18,257 bases of DNA, taken from an uncultured Ignavibacteria bacterium. GTDB lineage: Bacteria > Bacteroidota > Ignavibacteria > Ignavibacteriales > Melioribacteraceae. Both the position numbers and the translations under genes were made by a program. The stretch spans positions 1 through 18,257 of the forward strand of contig CALGLM010000061.1 of the NCBI GenBank assembly GCA_937930275.1, read 5' to 3'. Positions 1 through 7,701 of this stretch are shown piece after piece; positions within the stretch are counted from its first letter, which is position 1, and every line of letters starts with the position of its first letter. Under the pieces are notes generated by a model. That model made no database searches, was not told where the DNA came from, and saw only the letters and a list, made by a program, of their open reading frames with translations.

Positions 1-271
1 TCTTTTTGTCAATTACATCCTTAAATATTCCGGATTTGATATTATTACCCGGAGTCATTAAATCGACAGAATAAGAAATTTTAGATTCAAAAATGCCGTT
101 TTTCTCTTCTTGCTTAAATCCTTTAACATTAACCGCAGCATTTAATTCCCACCCGCTATCTAAAGAATAACAAAATGCTTCCGGACTAAATAATTCTACT
201 TTAACTTCATCATTTTTACTGCAAGCAAAAACTATTAAAACCAAAACGATTAAAATTATAAAATTTTTCAT
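1..271 (-). CDS. Putative lipoprotein, 3' end outside the window
   Basis: I do not recognise the family. Ninety codons are visible from an ATG at 269-271, and the frame is still open at base 1, so the C-terminus is missing. The first 16 residues form a short hydrophobic export signal (MKNFIILIVLVLIVFA) followed by Cys17. The VFA-C lipobox marks a signal-peptidase II lipoprotein, and the next residues (SKNDEVK) are polar. The mature part seen so far reads as a beta-rich extracytoplasmic domain beginning ELFSPEAFCYSLDSGWEL. It lies 94 bp downstream of the histidine kinase gene on the same strand, so it could be a third member of that operon, although the gap also contains a possible promoter of its own. 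The lipoprotein nature is well supported, but the function is unknown. Confidence 0.75.
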   Translation of the reverse strand, partial: MKNFIILIVLVLIVFACSKNDEVKVELFSPEAFCYSLDSGWELNAAVNVKGFKQEEKNGIFESKISYSVDLMTPGNNIKSGIFKDVIDKK

Positions 272-327
272 AATAAGCTCAACTATCACATAATTAAAAT
301 GAACAATTAATAAAAAAATATCTCAAA

Positions 328-361
328 CAAATTTAAGAATTTAAATAATTTAAAACACAAA
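328..361 (-). promoter_or_regulatory. Possible Bacteroidetes-type promoter for the lipoprotein gene
   Basis: On the minus strand, TTTG (358-361) is followed after 22 bases by TAAATTTG (328-335), a full match to the Bacteroidetes -7 box TAnnTTTG. The spacing is slightly longer than the usual 19-21. It would start transcription about 50 bases before the lipoprotein ATG. The region is extremely AT-rich, so a chance match is quite possible, and it is not known that this organism uses the Bacteroidetes box. Confidence 0.25.
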
Positions 362-365
362 TATA

Positions 366-1730
366 TTAAAAGCGAATAGTAAAAGTAGTGTTTTTTTCAA
401 TTACCGACTGAACAGATAAAGTTCCGTAATGAGCATTTATTATTTGCTTCGAGATACTTAATCCAATACCCGACCCCTCTTTTTTAGTTGTAAAAAAGGG
501 AATAAATATCTTTTCAATTATATCTTTTTCAATTCCGGCTCCGTTATCACTAATTTTTATTACTGCTTTTCCTCTTTCATCAATAAATGCTTTTAGTTCA
601 ATTTTTCCTATATAGTTATTATCAACCATTACTGCGTTTAATTTTTGATTTATAGAATAAACAGAATTGTTTAACAAATTAATTAATACCTGTTCCAACA
701 AATCTTGGTCAGCGTTAATTTCCAAATTAACCGGACTAATTTCCGATACAAAAATAATTTTTTGATTTTTTAAGGCAGAATCCATTAAAATTTTAATTCT
801 ATTAAATAACTCCGCGACTTGAAAAATCTCAAAATTTGGTTTAGGAACTTTAGCAAGGTCTCTGTATTTTTCAACAAACTTTACAAGCCCTTCGCTTCTC
901 TTTTTAATTGTTTCCACCGCTAAAACCAAGTCATCTATTAACTCATTATTCAAATGGTGCTCATTAATATCTTTTTTTAACATGTTTTCGGCTGTAGAAG
1001 CCAAAGAAGAAATGGGAGTAACCGAATTCATTATCTCGTGAGTTAAAACACGTATTAACTTTTGATATGCTTCAATTTCCTTTTTTTCTATTTCGGGTTG
1101 TATGTTTTGGATAGTAACAATTTTATAAGTTTGCCCCCTCATTTTAAACTCGGTTGCATAAAGCAGTAATAAAATCGTTTCGTCTTTATAATTTAACGGA
1201 AAAGTAATTTGTTGACCCGGAGCAAGTTTGTATATAAAATCACCAAAATTTTCTGATATTCCGTTTAATGCTCCTAAGTCTTTAGCCGTATTAATTTTAA
1301 GAATTTTTTTTGCGTTTCTATTAATTAAATCAATCTTTCCTAAACTATCAAAAGATAATAAACCTACCCCCACATGCTCAATAGTAGTTTGTAGGTATAA
1401 TAAACTTTCCTCTTTATCGCTGCGCGATTGTCTAAATTTTGAAATAATATTGTTAAATTCATCAGAAATGTTTTTAAATGATTTTCCGTACTTATCAAAA
1501 TTATAATTTACCGAATAATCAGAATACTTTATAGATTGCAAAAACGAATAAAGTTCGTAATTAGTTTTATTAACAAATTTAACAAGTAAAAACACCTGCC
1601 AAACTATTATAAAAAAAACAAAAAAAATTAAAGCGTAAGAATATTTATAAAAAAACAAATAATAATTTATAAATATCATTATAGATATAAAACAAATTCT
1701 AATTACAACGTTAATATTAAAATTTTTCAT
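366..1730 (-). CDS. Membrane-bound sensor histidine kinase (NtrB/NtrY-like), partner of the adjacent NtrC-type regulator
   Basis: This 454-residue kinase should autophosphorylate a histidine and pass the phosphate to Asp52 of the regulator encoded just upstream. Two membrane helices lie at about residues 7-27 and 33-52, with only about five residues (YKYSY) between them, so there is essentially no periplasmic sensor domain. A linker and a PAS-like domain (about 113-212) follow. The dimerisation/phosphoacceptor helix has HEIMNSVTP with His231. The ATPase domain has the N-box NLLNNSVYS (Asn354/355), DNGAGI (Asp395) and GSGIGLS (419-425), so all catalytic motifs are present. The ATG is one base past the regulator's stop (TAA-T-ATG), which indicates translational coupling. 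The short loop resembles intramembrane-sensing kinases such as BceS, which respond to a transporter, and the divergent neighbour here is an ABC export operon. The signal itself is inferred. Confidence 0.92.
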   Translation of the reverse strand: MKNFNINVVIRICFISIMIFINYYLFFYKYSYALIFFVFFIIVWQVFLLVKFVNKTNYELYSFLQSIKYSDYSVNYNFDKYGKSFKNISDEFNNIISKFRQSRSDKEESLLYLQTTIEHVGVGLLSFDSLGKIDLINRNAKKILKINTAKDLGALNGISENFGDFIYKLAPGQQITFPLNYKDETILLLLYATEFKMRGQTYKIVTIQNIQPEIEKKEIEAYQKLIRVLTHEIMNSVTPISSLASTAENMLKKDINEHHLNNELIDDLVLAVETIKKRSEGLVKFVEKYRDLAKVPKPNFEIFQVAELFNRIKILMDSALKNQKIIFVSEISPVNLEINADQDLLEQVLINLLNNSVYSINQKLNAVMVDNNYIGKIELKAFIDERGKAVIKISDNGAGIEKDIIEKIFIPFFTTKKEGSGIGLSISKQIINAHYGTLSVQSVIEKNTTFTIRF

Positions 1731-1731
1731 A

Positions 1732-3096
1732 TTACAAGTTATATTTTTCCATTCTTCTATATAAAGATGTACGCGTTAAACCAAGTTCTTTTGCAACTTT
1801 TGTAATATTGCCTTGGTATTTTAGCATCGCTTTTTGAATTATACTTTTTTCAATTTCTTCTAAATTAAATGTATCACTAAATACTTCATCTTTTTTTACT
1901 GCTGACTTATTTAAAAAGAAATCGCTTGGTTTAAGTAAATTAGAATCACAAAGGATAACGGCTCGTTCAATTGAGTGTTGAAGTTCTCGTACGTTACCGG
2001 GCCAATTATAACTTTCGAACTGTTTAAATGTAGAAGTATCAAATTTTAAATTATGTTTATTATATTTCTTTTTATATAAGTACAAAAAATGTTCGGCTAA
2101 TAAAAATATATCTTCCTCTCTTTCGCGTAAAGGTGGTAAATAAATTTCGACAGTATTAATTCTATATAGTAAATCTTGCCTAAACTTGTTAGCACTAACT
2201 AAATCATATATAGGCATATTTGTAGCACAAATTAATCGAATATCAATGTTAATTGGTTTATTACTGCCGACACGAATAATTTCACGTTTTTGAATTGCGG
2301 TTAATAACTTAGACTGCAAATCAAGCGGAATATTGCCGATTTCATCCAAAAACAAAGTTCCCCCCGAAGCAATTTCAAATCTACCTGCTCTATCTTCTTT
2401 GGCATCCGTAAAAGCACCTTTTACATGACCAAAAAGCTCGCTTTCAAAAAGTGAATGAGTAATAGCCCCCATATCAACACTTACAAAAACATCTTTTGCT
2501 CGTTTAGATTTTTTATACAACGACCTTGCAACTAACTCTTTGCCCGTACCGTTTTCACCAAGAATTAAAACATTGGCATCCGTTTCCGCAACTTTATTAA
2601 TTGTACCAAAAACCTTACGCATTGCATCCGAAGTACCGATAATATCACCAAAACCGGTGTCAAATTCGTTTAATAAAAATTCCTGTTTCGATTTTACCTT
2701 TTCAAGTTCTAATCGAGATTCTCTTAATTTAAGCGCAGAAGAAAAAGTTGCTAAAAATTTTTCGTTTTGCCAAGGTTTAAGTACAAAATCAGTAGCTCCT
2801 TCCTTCATCGCTTTTACTGCCATTTCAACATCACCAAATGCAGTTATTAAGATAACAACTGCTATCGGGTCAATCTTTAAGATCTCTTTTAACCAATAAA
2901 AACCTTCGTTTCCGGTAGTCATATCTTTAGTAAAATTCATATCTAAAAATATTACGTCAAATCTATTTGCAGTTAGTAGAGAAAAAATGTTTTCCGGATT
3001 TTTTTCGGTTAAAACAACATCCGAGTGTTGTTTTAATAATAATCTGCCTGCAAGCAAAATATCTTCGTTATCGTCAATTATTAGTACTTTGGACAT
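1732..3096 (-). CDS. Sigma-54-dependent response regulator, NtrC/AtoC family
   Basis: This 454-residue transcription activator has the full three-domain NtrC layout. The receiver domain (1-120) has Asp8/Asp9, phosphoacceptor Asp52 in FLDMNF, Thr85 and Lys107. The AAA+ domain (about 150-385) has Walker A GENGTGKE (180-187), Walker B TLFLDE (247-252), arginines in FRQDLLYR (305-312) and WPGNVREL (365-372). The C-terminal Fis-type helix-turn-helix is at about 425-454 ([20 protein letters not shown]). The sigma-54 contact loop reads GAFTDA (227-232) instead of the classic GAFTGA; its Phe and Thr are kept. It is the first gene of the operon with the kinase. It is transcribed away from the transporter operon, and the control region between them carries paired inverted repeats and a sigma-54 promoter, so that operon is its obvious target. 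Autoregulation is possible because the repeats lie 67-102 bases upstream of its own ATG. Confidence 0.95.
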   Translation of the reverse strand: MSKVLIIDDNEDILLAGRLLLKQHSDVVLTEKNPENIFSLLTANRFDVIFLDMNFTKDMTTGNEGFYWLKEILKIDPIAVVILITAFGDVEMAVKAMKEGATDFVLKPWQNEKFLATFSSALKLRESRLELEKVKSKQEFLLNEFDTGFGDIIGTSDAMRKVFGTINKVAETDANVLILGENGTGKELVARSLYKKSKRAKDVFVSVDMGAITHSLFESELFGHVKGAFTDAKEDRAGRFEIASGGTLFLDEIGNIPLDLQSKLLTAIQKREIIRVGSNKPINIDIRLICATNMPIYDLVSANKFRQDLLYRINTVEIYLPPLREREEDIFLLAEHFLYLYKKKYNKHNLKFDTSTFKQFESYNWPGNVRELQHSIERAVILCDSNLLKPSDFFLNKSAVKKDEVFSDTFNLEEIEKSIIQKAMLKYQGNITKVAKELGLTRTSLYRRMEKYNL

Positions 3097-3162
3097 ATTT
3101 ATTTAGAAAGTTTAGTTTTTACAATAAGTTTAACAAACTGATTTTTAATATAATAAATTTCT

Positions 3163-3176
3163 GTTCAATTCCGAAC
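3163..3176. promoter_or_regulatory. Candidate activator-binding site 1 (distal inverted repeat)
   Basis: GTTC-N6-GAAC is a perfect 4-bp-arm inverted repeat centred at 3169.5, about 106 bases upstream of the predicted sigma-54 start site. That is a normal position for an NtrC-family enhancer. It resembles the repeat at 3181-3198: aligned on their centres, 9 of 14 bases agree, sharing TGTnC on the left and CGAAC on the right. The assignment to the adjacent regulator is inferred. Confidence 0.5.
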
Positions 3177-3180
3177 GGTG

Positions 3181-3198
3181 GTGTACGAAAACGAACAC
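3181..3198. promoter_or_regulatory. Candidate activator-binding site 2 (proximal inverted repeat)
   Basis: The 18-base element GTGTnCG-N4-CGnACAC is symmetric at 12 of 18 positions and centred at 3189.5. It lies 20 bp (about two helical turns) from the repeat at 3163-3176 and about 86 bases upstream of the predicted start site. Two like sites on the same DNA face are what a dimeric NtrC-type activator needs to form a hexamer. It is also richer in C and G than its surroundings. The link to the regulator at 1732-3096 is inferred from position. Confidence 0.55.
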
Positions 3199-3249
3199 TT
3201 TAAACAATAAAAAACCTTAAACCTATTCAAAATAAAGGGTTATTTGATA

Positions 3250-3265
3250 TGGCATTGTACTTGTA
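3250..3265 (+). promoter_or_regulatory. Sigma-54 (-24/-12) promoter of the ABC export operon
   Basis: TGGCATTGTACTTGTA matches the sigma-54 consensus TGGCACG-N4-TTGCW with exact spacing. The TGGCA at -24 and the TTG at -12 are intact, and the deviations are T for C and T for G after TGGCA and T for C in the -12 GC. The predicted start is near 3276, 21 bases before the ATG of the membrane fusion protein. A sigma-54-type activator is encoded divergently and candidate enhancer repeats lie upstream, which makes a chance match unlikely. Confidence 0.72.
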
Positions 3266-3296
3266 TTATAAATACAAATAATAGGATATATTTTTA

Positions 3297-4547
3297 ATGG
3301 ATAAACCCATAAATAAAAATAAGTGGTCTAAAAATAGAATTTTTTACTTAAGCGGAATAGCACTACTTGTTATTTTTTTAATTTATGTTTTTGCAATACG
3401 AGATAATTCAACTAAACTAATAATAGATAAAAACAAAATTACTATTTCAACAGTTGAAAATGCCGATTTTCAAGAATATATTGCAATAATAGGAAGTGTT
3501 GAACCTATTGAGACTTTTTATTTAGATTTAACCGAAGGGGGAAGAATAATTGAAAAATTTGTTCAAGAAGGAGCTTTTGTAGAAGTTGGTGAAAAAATAG
3601 TAAAATTAGACAACCCAAATATGTCATTACAACTAATGAATACACAATCTAATTTTATTTTAGCCGAAAACCAATTTAGCCAAACAAGACTAACCTTTGA
3701 ACAAAACTTTTTATATAAAGAAAATCAATTATTGGAATTAAACACAAGATTATTAAATCAAAAAAGAATATACTTTAATAATAAAGCTTTATACGAAAAA
3801 AAGCTGTGTTCGGAAAACGAATACAACCAAAGTAAAGACGAATACGAATATTTATTAAATAGCAAAAAATTAATGCAAGAAGCTATTAAAAAAGATTCGT
3901 TAACGTACATTTTATTATTGCAGCAAAACGAAACTAATGTTACAAGAAGTAAAGAATATCTTAAGCTTGTTGAAGAACAGCTTGCAAACTTAACAGTAAA
4001 ATCACCCATTAAAGGACAGTTAACCGCATTATCTGCAGAAATAGGACAAACAGTTACCCCCGGATACAAATTAGGAAGAATTGATAATACCGATTCGTAC
4101 AAAATAAAAGCGGAAATTGACGAACACTATATTTCAAGGGTTAGAACCGGTTTAGTAGGAGAATTTGAAATTAACGGCAAAAAAATTCCTTTAATAATAA
4201 AGACCGTTTATCCCCAGGTAAACAATTCAAAATTTATTGCAGATTTAATGTTTACGGAAAAAGAACCGAAAAATTTATTACGCGGACAAACAGTTCATAT
4301 TATACTGCAATTAGGAAATTCGGAAAAATCTTTAGTGCTTGATAACGGAGCATTTTATTCCAAAACCGGAGGAGAGTGGGTTTATTTATTAAACAAAGAC
4401 GAAAAATTTGCAACAAAACAAAAAATTACTTTGGGTAGGCAAAACCCCCTATATTTTGAAGTTTTGGACGGTTTAAAACCTGGAGACAAAGTTATTACTT
4501 CTTCTTATGATAATTACGGCGAAACGGAAAAATTAATATTAAAATAA
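3297..4547 (+). CDS. Periplasmic membrane fusion protein (HlyD/MacA-type) of an ABC exporter
   Basis: This 416-residue adaptor would connect the inner-membrane ABC transporter to an outer-membrane channel or to a periplasmic acceptor. One N-terminal membrane anchor lies at about residues 15-34. A first lipoyl half follows (about 58-105, with GGRIIEKFVQEGAFVEVGEK). A charged, Gln/Asn/Leu-rich helical hairpin spans about 110-228. The second lipoyl half (about 229-262) contains TVKSPIKGQL and GQTVTPGYKLG, and beta-barrel and membrane-proximal domains end in GLKPGDKVITSS (near 393-404). This order and length are typical of the family. It is the first gene of the plus-strand operon, just behind the sigma-54 promoter, and the ATPase gene follows 12 bases after its stop. 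No outer-membrane TolC-like gene is present in the window, so that partner, if used, is encoded elsewhere. The substrate is unknown. Confidence 0.9.
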   Translation: MDKPINKNKWSKNRIFYLSGIALLVIFLIYVFAIRDNSTKLIIDKNKITISTVENADFQEYIAIIGSVEPIETFYLDLTEGGRIIEKFVQEGAFVEVGEKIVKLDNPNMSLQLMNTQSNFILAENQFSQTRLTFEQNFLYKENQLLELNTRLLNQKRIYFNNKALYEKKLCSENEYNQSKDEYEYLLNSKKLMQEAIKKDSLTYILLLQQNETNVTRSKEYLKLVEEQLANLTVKSPIKGQLTALSAEIGQTVTPGYKLGRIDNTDSYKIKAEIDEHYISRVRTGLVGEFEINGKKIPLIIKTVYPQVNNSKFIADLMFTEKEPKNLLRGQTVHIILQLGNSEKSLVLDNGAFYSKTGGEWVYLLNKDEKFATKQKITLGRQNPLYFEVLDGLKPGDKVITSSYDNYGETEKLILK

Positions 4548-4559
4548 AAGGTAAATAAA

Positions 4560-5249
4560 ATGATTAAAACAACCGGACTTAAAAAAATTTTTAGAACCGA
4601 CGAGGTTGAAACAACTGCTTTGGATAATGTGGATTTAGAAATAAATGCCGGTGAATTTGTATCCGTAATGGGTCCATCCGGCTGCGGTAAATCGACTTTA
4701 ATGAATATACTTGGATTACTCGACAATCCGACAGAAGGTGATTTCTTTTTTTTGAGTGAAAATGTTAGTAAATATAGCGAAAAACAAAGAGCACAAATTA
4801 GAAAAGAGAATATAGGGTTTGTATTCCAAAGTTTTAATTTAATTGACGAACTTACGGTTTACGAAAACGTTGAACTCCCTTTACTATATTTAAAAATATC
4901 TTCTACAGAAAGAACAATAAGAGTAAATAACGTTCTTGAAAGAATGCAGATAATACATAGAAGAAATCATTTCCCTCAACAACTTTCAGGCGGTCAACAG
5001 CAAAGGGTTGCTGTAGCACGCGCTCTTGTTACAAACCCAAAACTGATTTTAGCAGATGAACCGACGGGTAATCTTGATTCGGTACACGGAGACGAAGTAA
5101 TGAAAATGTTAACTGATTTAAACGAAGCGGGAACTACAATTGTTATGGTAACTCACTCTCCTTTGTATGCAGAATACGGAAATAGAATAGTCCATTTATT
5201 TGACGGCAAAATTGTTACGGAAAATTTTAAACAGAAATTCTATGTGTAA
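4560..5249 (+). CDS. ABC transporter ATPase, LolD/MacB type
   Basis: This 229-residue nucleotide-binding subunit should power the permeases encoded next. All motifs are intact: Walker A GPSGCGKST (38-46), Q-loop Gln90 in FVFQSFNL, signature LSGGQQQRVAVARAL (142-156), Walker B LILADEPTGNLDS (162-174) and switch His199 in VTHS. The LNLID/LNL-type region after the Q-loop and the EPTGNLDS stretch are characteristic of the subfamily that works with FtsX/MacB-type permeases (LolD, MacB, FtsE, BceA). These permeases drive periplasmic mechanical work or extrusion more than classical import. The gene lies 12 bases after the fusion-protein gene and 24 bases before the first permease gene. It is the only ATPase for two permeases in this operon. 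The length is normal and nothing looks damaged. Confidence 0.95.
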   Translation: MIKTTGLKKIFRTDEVETTALDNVDLEINAGEFVSVMGPSGCGKSTLMNILGLLDNPTEGDFFFLSENVSKYSEKQRAQIRKENIGFVFQSFNLIDELTVYENVELPLLYLKISSTERTIRVNNVLERMQIIHRRNHFPQQLSGGQQQRVAVARALVTNPKLILADEPTGNLDSVHGDEVMKMLTDLNEAGTTIVMVTHSPLYAEYGNRIVHLFDGKIVTENFKQKFYV

Positions 5250-5273
5250 TTAATTCATAGGAACAATAATAAA

Positions 5274-7691
5274 ATGTTGAAAAATTATTTATTAATAACG
5301 TTACGAAATCTACAAAAATATAAAGGATATTCGTTTATTAATATTTTTGGACTGGCTGCGGCAGTTGCCGTTTGTTTGTTAATTTTATTATATGTACAAA
5401 ATGAATTAAGCTACGATAAATTCAACAAAAATTATGATAGAATTTATAGAGTACATATTGACGGTATGTTTAACAATAAAGAGATGCTTTCCGCGCAAAG
5501 TTGTGCACCTTTGGCTAAAACACTAAAAGACGAAATTCCCGAAGTTGAAAACTCAACAATAATAAGAAGTTACGGTTATCCGGTTTTTAGATATAAGGAC
5601 AAAGTGTTTAGCGAAGAAAAAGTACTTTTTACCGACGAAAACTTTTTTAAAATTTTTGATATTGAAATAGTTGAAGGAAGTCGTAAAAACTTATTAAACA
5701 ACCCTTATGAAATTATAATTACGCAATCTACGGCAAAAAAATATTTCGGAAATGAAAACCCGATAGGGAGGTCTATTAACTCCGATAAAAGGTTCGATTA
5801 TAAAATTATTGCAGTTATTAAAGATGCTCCGGCTAACTCTCATATAAAGTACGATTTTCTCGGTTCAATTAATACCTACAAAGATTTTGAAAATTTTGTT
5901 TGGGTTAATAATGATTATTATACATATATTTTACTTAAAAACGGAAGCAACCCCGCTCTTGTTCAAAAGAAAATTGATAAAGTAGTATCAAAATATTCTA
6001 TTCCGTTAATTGAACAAATATTACAAGCACCTTGGTCTGAATTAATTGATAAAGGTTTACGATATGGTTATACCATGCAACCTTTAACGGATATTCATTT
6101 AAAATCTAATTTAGAAAACGAATTTGAACCGAACAACGATATTATCTATATTTATATTTTTAGCATAATTGCAATAGGAATATTAATTATTGCATGCTTT
6201 AATTATATGAATCTTTCGACTGCACGTTATTCAGGACGCGCTAAAGAAGTCGGAATTAGAAAAACAATCGGAGCAGATTTTAAGGACTTAGTAATTCAAT
6301 TTTTAAGCGAATCAATTATTTTAGCCACTTTATCCGTATTTTTATCTATTTTTATAGCTTACTTAGTATTGCCTATATTTAACGATATTTCAGGTAAACA
6401 GCTACAATTTGAAATATTAGCAAATTTCTCAATTGTTCCGATTCTGCTTTTGTTAATAATTTTTATCGGTTTGGTTGCGGGTTTATATCCGGCAATTTTT
6501 CTTGCATCTTTTTCGCCAATAAAGGTTTTAGGGGGCACTATGCGAGAATATATAAAGGGGAAAAAATTGCGCGGAATTTTAGTTGTCTTACAATTTTCAA
6601 TTACGACAATTTTAATAATATGCACAATCTTTATTTATAATCAACTAAACTTACTGCAAAATAAAAAACTTGGCTATCAAAAAGAACAGATTTTAATTAT
6701 AAACAAATGTGACGATATAGGGGCTTATATACAAGCTTTTAAAGCTGACTTGAAAAAGGTGCCGGGTGTAATTAATTTAACCAATACTTCCGTAAGATTT
6801 GGTGAACAGACAGGAAACACGGTTTACGAAACAATAATTGACGGCAAAAAAAGCACCGTATTAGCATCTGCAATTTCTGCCGATTACGATTTTATAAAAA
6901 CATTTAATATAAAAATGATTGCCGGAAGGTTTTATGACCAATATAGAGAAACTGATTTATCGGAAGCATTAGTGCTAAACGAAACCGCAGCAAGAGAACT
7001 TGGTTATAAAAAACCGGTAGGAAATAGAATATATCAAACCGCTTCGGATGGTAAAGGATTTGAAGTTATAGGGATTATTAGTAATTTCAATTTTGAATCT
7101 TTAAAATTAAATATAAAACCCCTTGTAATTAGGTTATATAATCCCAACCAATTTGGCAGAATTATAGCAGTTAAACTTAAAGGAAATAATATAAATAAAA
7201 CTGTTGAAGAAATTAGAAAAATTTGGTCTAATTACGCAGGAGGACAATACTTTGAATATGAGTTTTTTGACGACTATTATAATAATCTATATATTAGTGA
7301 AGAAAGAACGGGAAAATTATTTGCTTCTTTTTCAATAATAGGAATTATAATAGGTTGTCTCGGGCTTATAGGACTGGCTTCTTTTACTGCCGAAAAACGA
7401 AATAAAGAAATAGGCATTCGCAAAGCATTAGGGGCTTCAATAAATTCAATATTCCTATTGCTATCAAAAGAATTTATAAAATATGTTTTAATTGCAAATG
7501 TAATTGCTATTCCTGTTTCTTATTTTTTAATGAGTAAATGGCTTGAAAACTTTGCTTATAAAATTAACTTAGATATTTACGTTTTTATCGGTTCTTCAAT
7601 TGTTTCTATACTAATTGCCCTTTTATCAGTTAGCTATACATCCGTTAAAGCAGCTTCAATTAATCCGGTTTTATTACTTAAATATGAATAG
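5274..7691 (+). CDS. FtsX/MacB-type ABC permease, first of two paralogues
   Basis: This 805-residue inner-membrane permease consists of two tandem MacB-like halves. Each half has a membrane helix, a large extracytoplasmic domain and an FtsX three-helix unit. Helices are visible at about 21-41, 290-311, 344-367, 386-411, 434-455, 683-703, 736-756 and 771-790. The extracytoplasmic parts span about 42-289 and 456-682. The conserved cytoplasmic coupling motif occurs in both halves, as EVGIRKTIGA (325-334) and EIGIRKALGA (712-721), which shows the internal duplication. An AGGA stretch precedes the ATG (AGGAACAATAATAAAATG). The next gene starts 10 bases after the stop and encodes a close relative. 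The layout is the usual one for Bacteroidetes-type permeases of this kind. The substrate cannot be read from the sequence; lipoproteins, peptides and antibiotics are all possible for the family. Confidence 0.93.
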   Translation: MLKNYLLITLRNLQKYKGYSFINIFGLAAAVAVCLLILLYVQNELSYDKFNKNYDRIYRVHIDGMFNNKEMLSAQSCAPLAKTLKDEIPEVENSTIIRSYGYPVFRYKDKVFSEEKVLFTDENFFKIFDIEIVEGSRKNLLNNPYEIIITQSTAKKYFGNENPIGRSINSDKRFDYKIIAVIKDAPANSHIKYDFLGSINTYKDFENFVWVNNDYYTYILLKNGSNPALVQKKIDKVVSKYSIPLIEQILQAPWSELIDKGLRYGYTMQPLTDIHLKSNLENEFEPNNDIIYIYIFSIIAIGILIIACFNYMNLSTARYSGRAKEVGIRKTIGADFKDLVIQFLSESIILATLSVFLSIFIAYLVLPIFNDISGKQLQFEILANFSIVPILLLLIIFIGLVAGLYPAIFLASFSPIKVLGGTMREYIKGKKLRGILVVLQFSITTILIICTIFIYNQLNLLQNKKLGYQKEQILIINKCDDIGAYIQAFKADLKKVPGVINLTNTSVRFGEQTGNTVYETIIDGKKSTVLASAISADYDFIKTFNIKMIAGRFYDQYRETDLSEALVLNETAARELGYKKPVGNRIYQTASDGKGFEVIGIISNFNFESLKLNIKPLVIRLYNPNQFGRIIAVKLKGNNINKTVEEIRKIWSNYAGGQYFEYEFFDDYYNNLYISEERTGKLFASFSIIGIIIGCLGLIGLASFTAEKRNKEIGIRKALGASINSIFLLLSKEFIKYVLIANVIAIPVSYFLMSKWLENFAYKINLDIYVFIGSSIVSILIALLSVSYTSVKAASINPVLLLKYE

Positions 7692-7701
7692 GTAAAAAAT
7701 A

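Noticed and set aside
2540..2899. 119-codon plus-strand open frame
   Set aside because: It lies entirely inside the response-regulator gene on the opposite strand, has no recognisable domain and no ribosome binding site, and its composition mirrors the antisense of a conserved AAA+ protein.
3097..3162. Sigma-54 or clear housekeeping promoter facing the response-regulator gene
   Set aside because: No -24/-12 pair is present on the minus strand. A TTTG followed after 19 bases by TAAACTTT is only a poor match to the Bacteroidetes box. The repeat AGTTT-AAC-AAACT at 3127-3139 is AT-rich and does not share the half-sites of the two candidate enhancers.
2967..3203. 78-codon plus-strand open frame reaching into the control region
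   Set aside because: It overlaps the conserved receiver domain on the other strand and then the candidate activator sites. Its residues look random and there is no ribosome binding site.
3758..4102. 114-codon minus-strand open frame
   Set aside because: Antisense to the coiled-coil and lipoyl part of the fusion protein, whose reading frame is clearly real.
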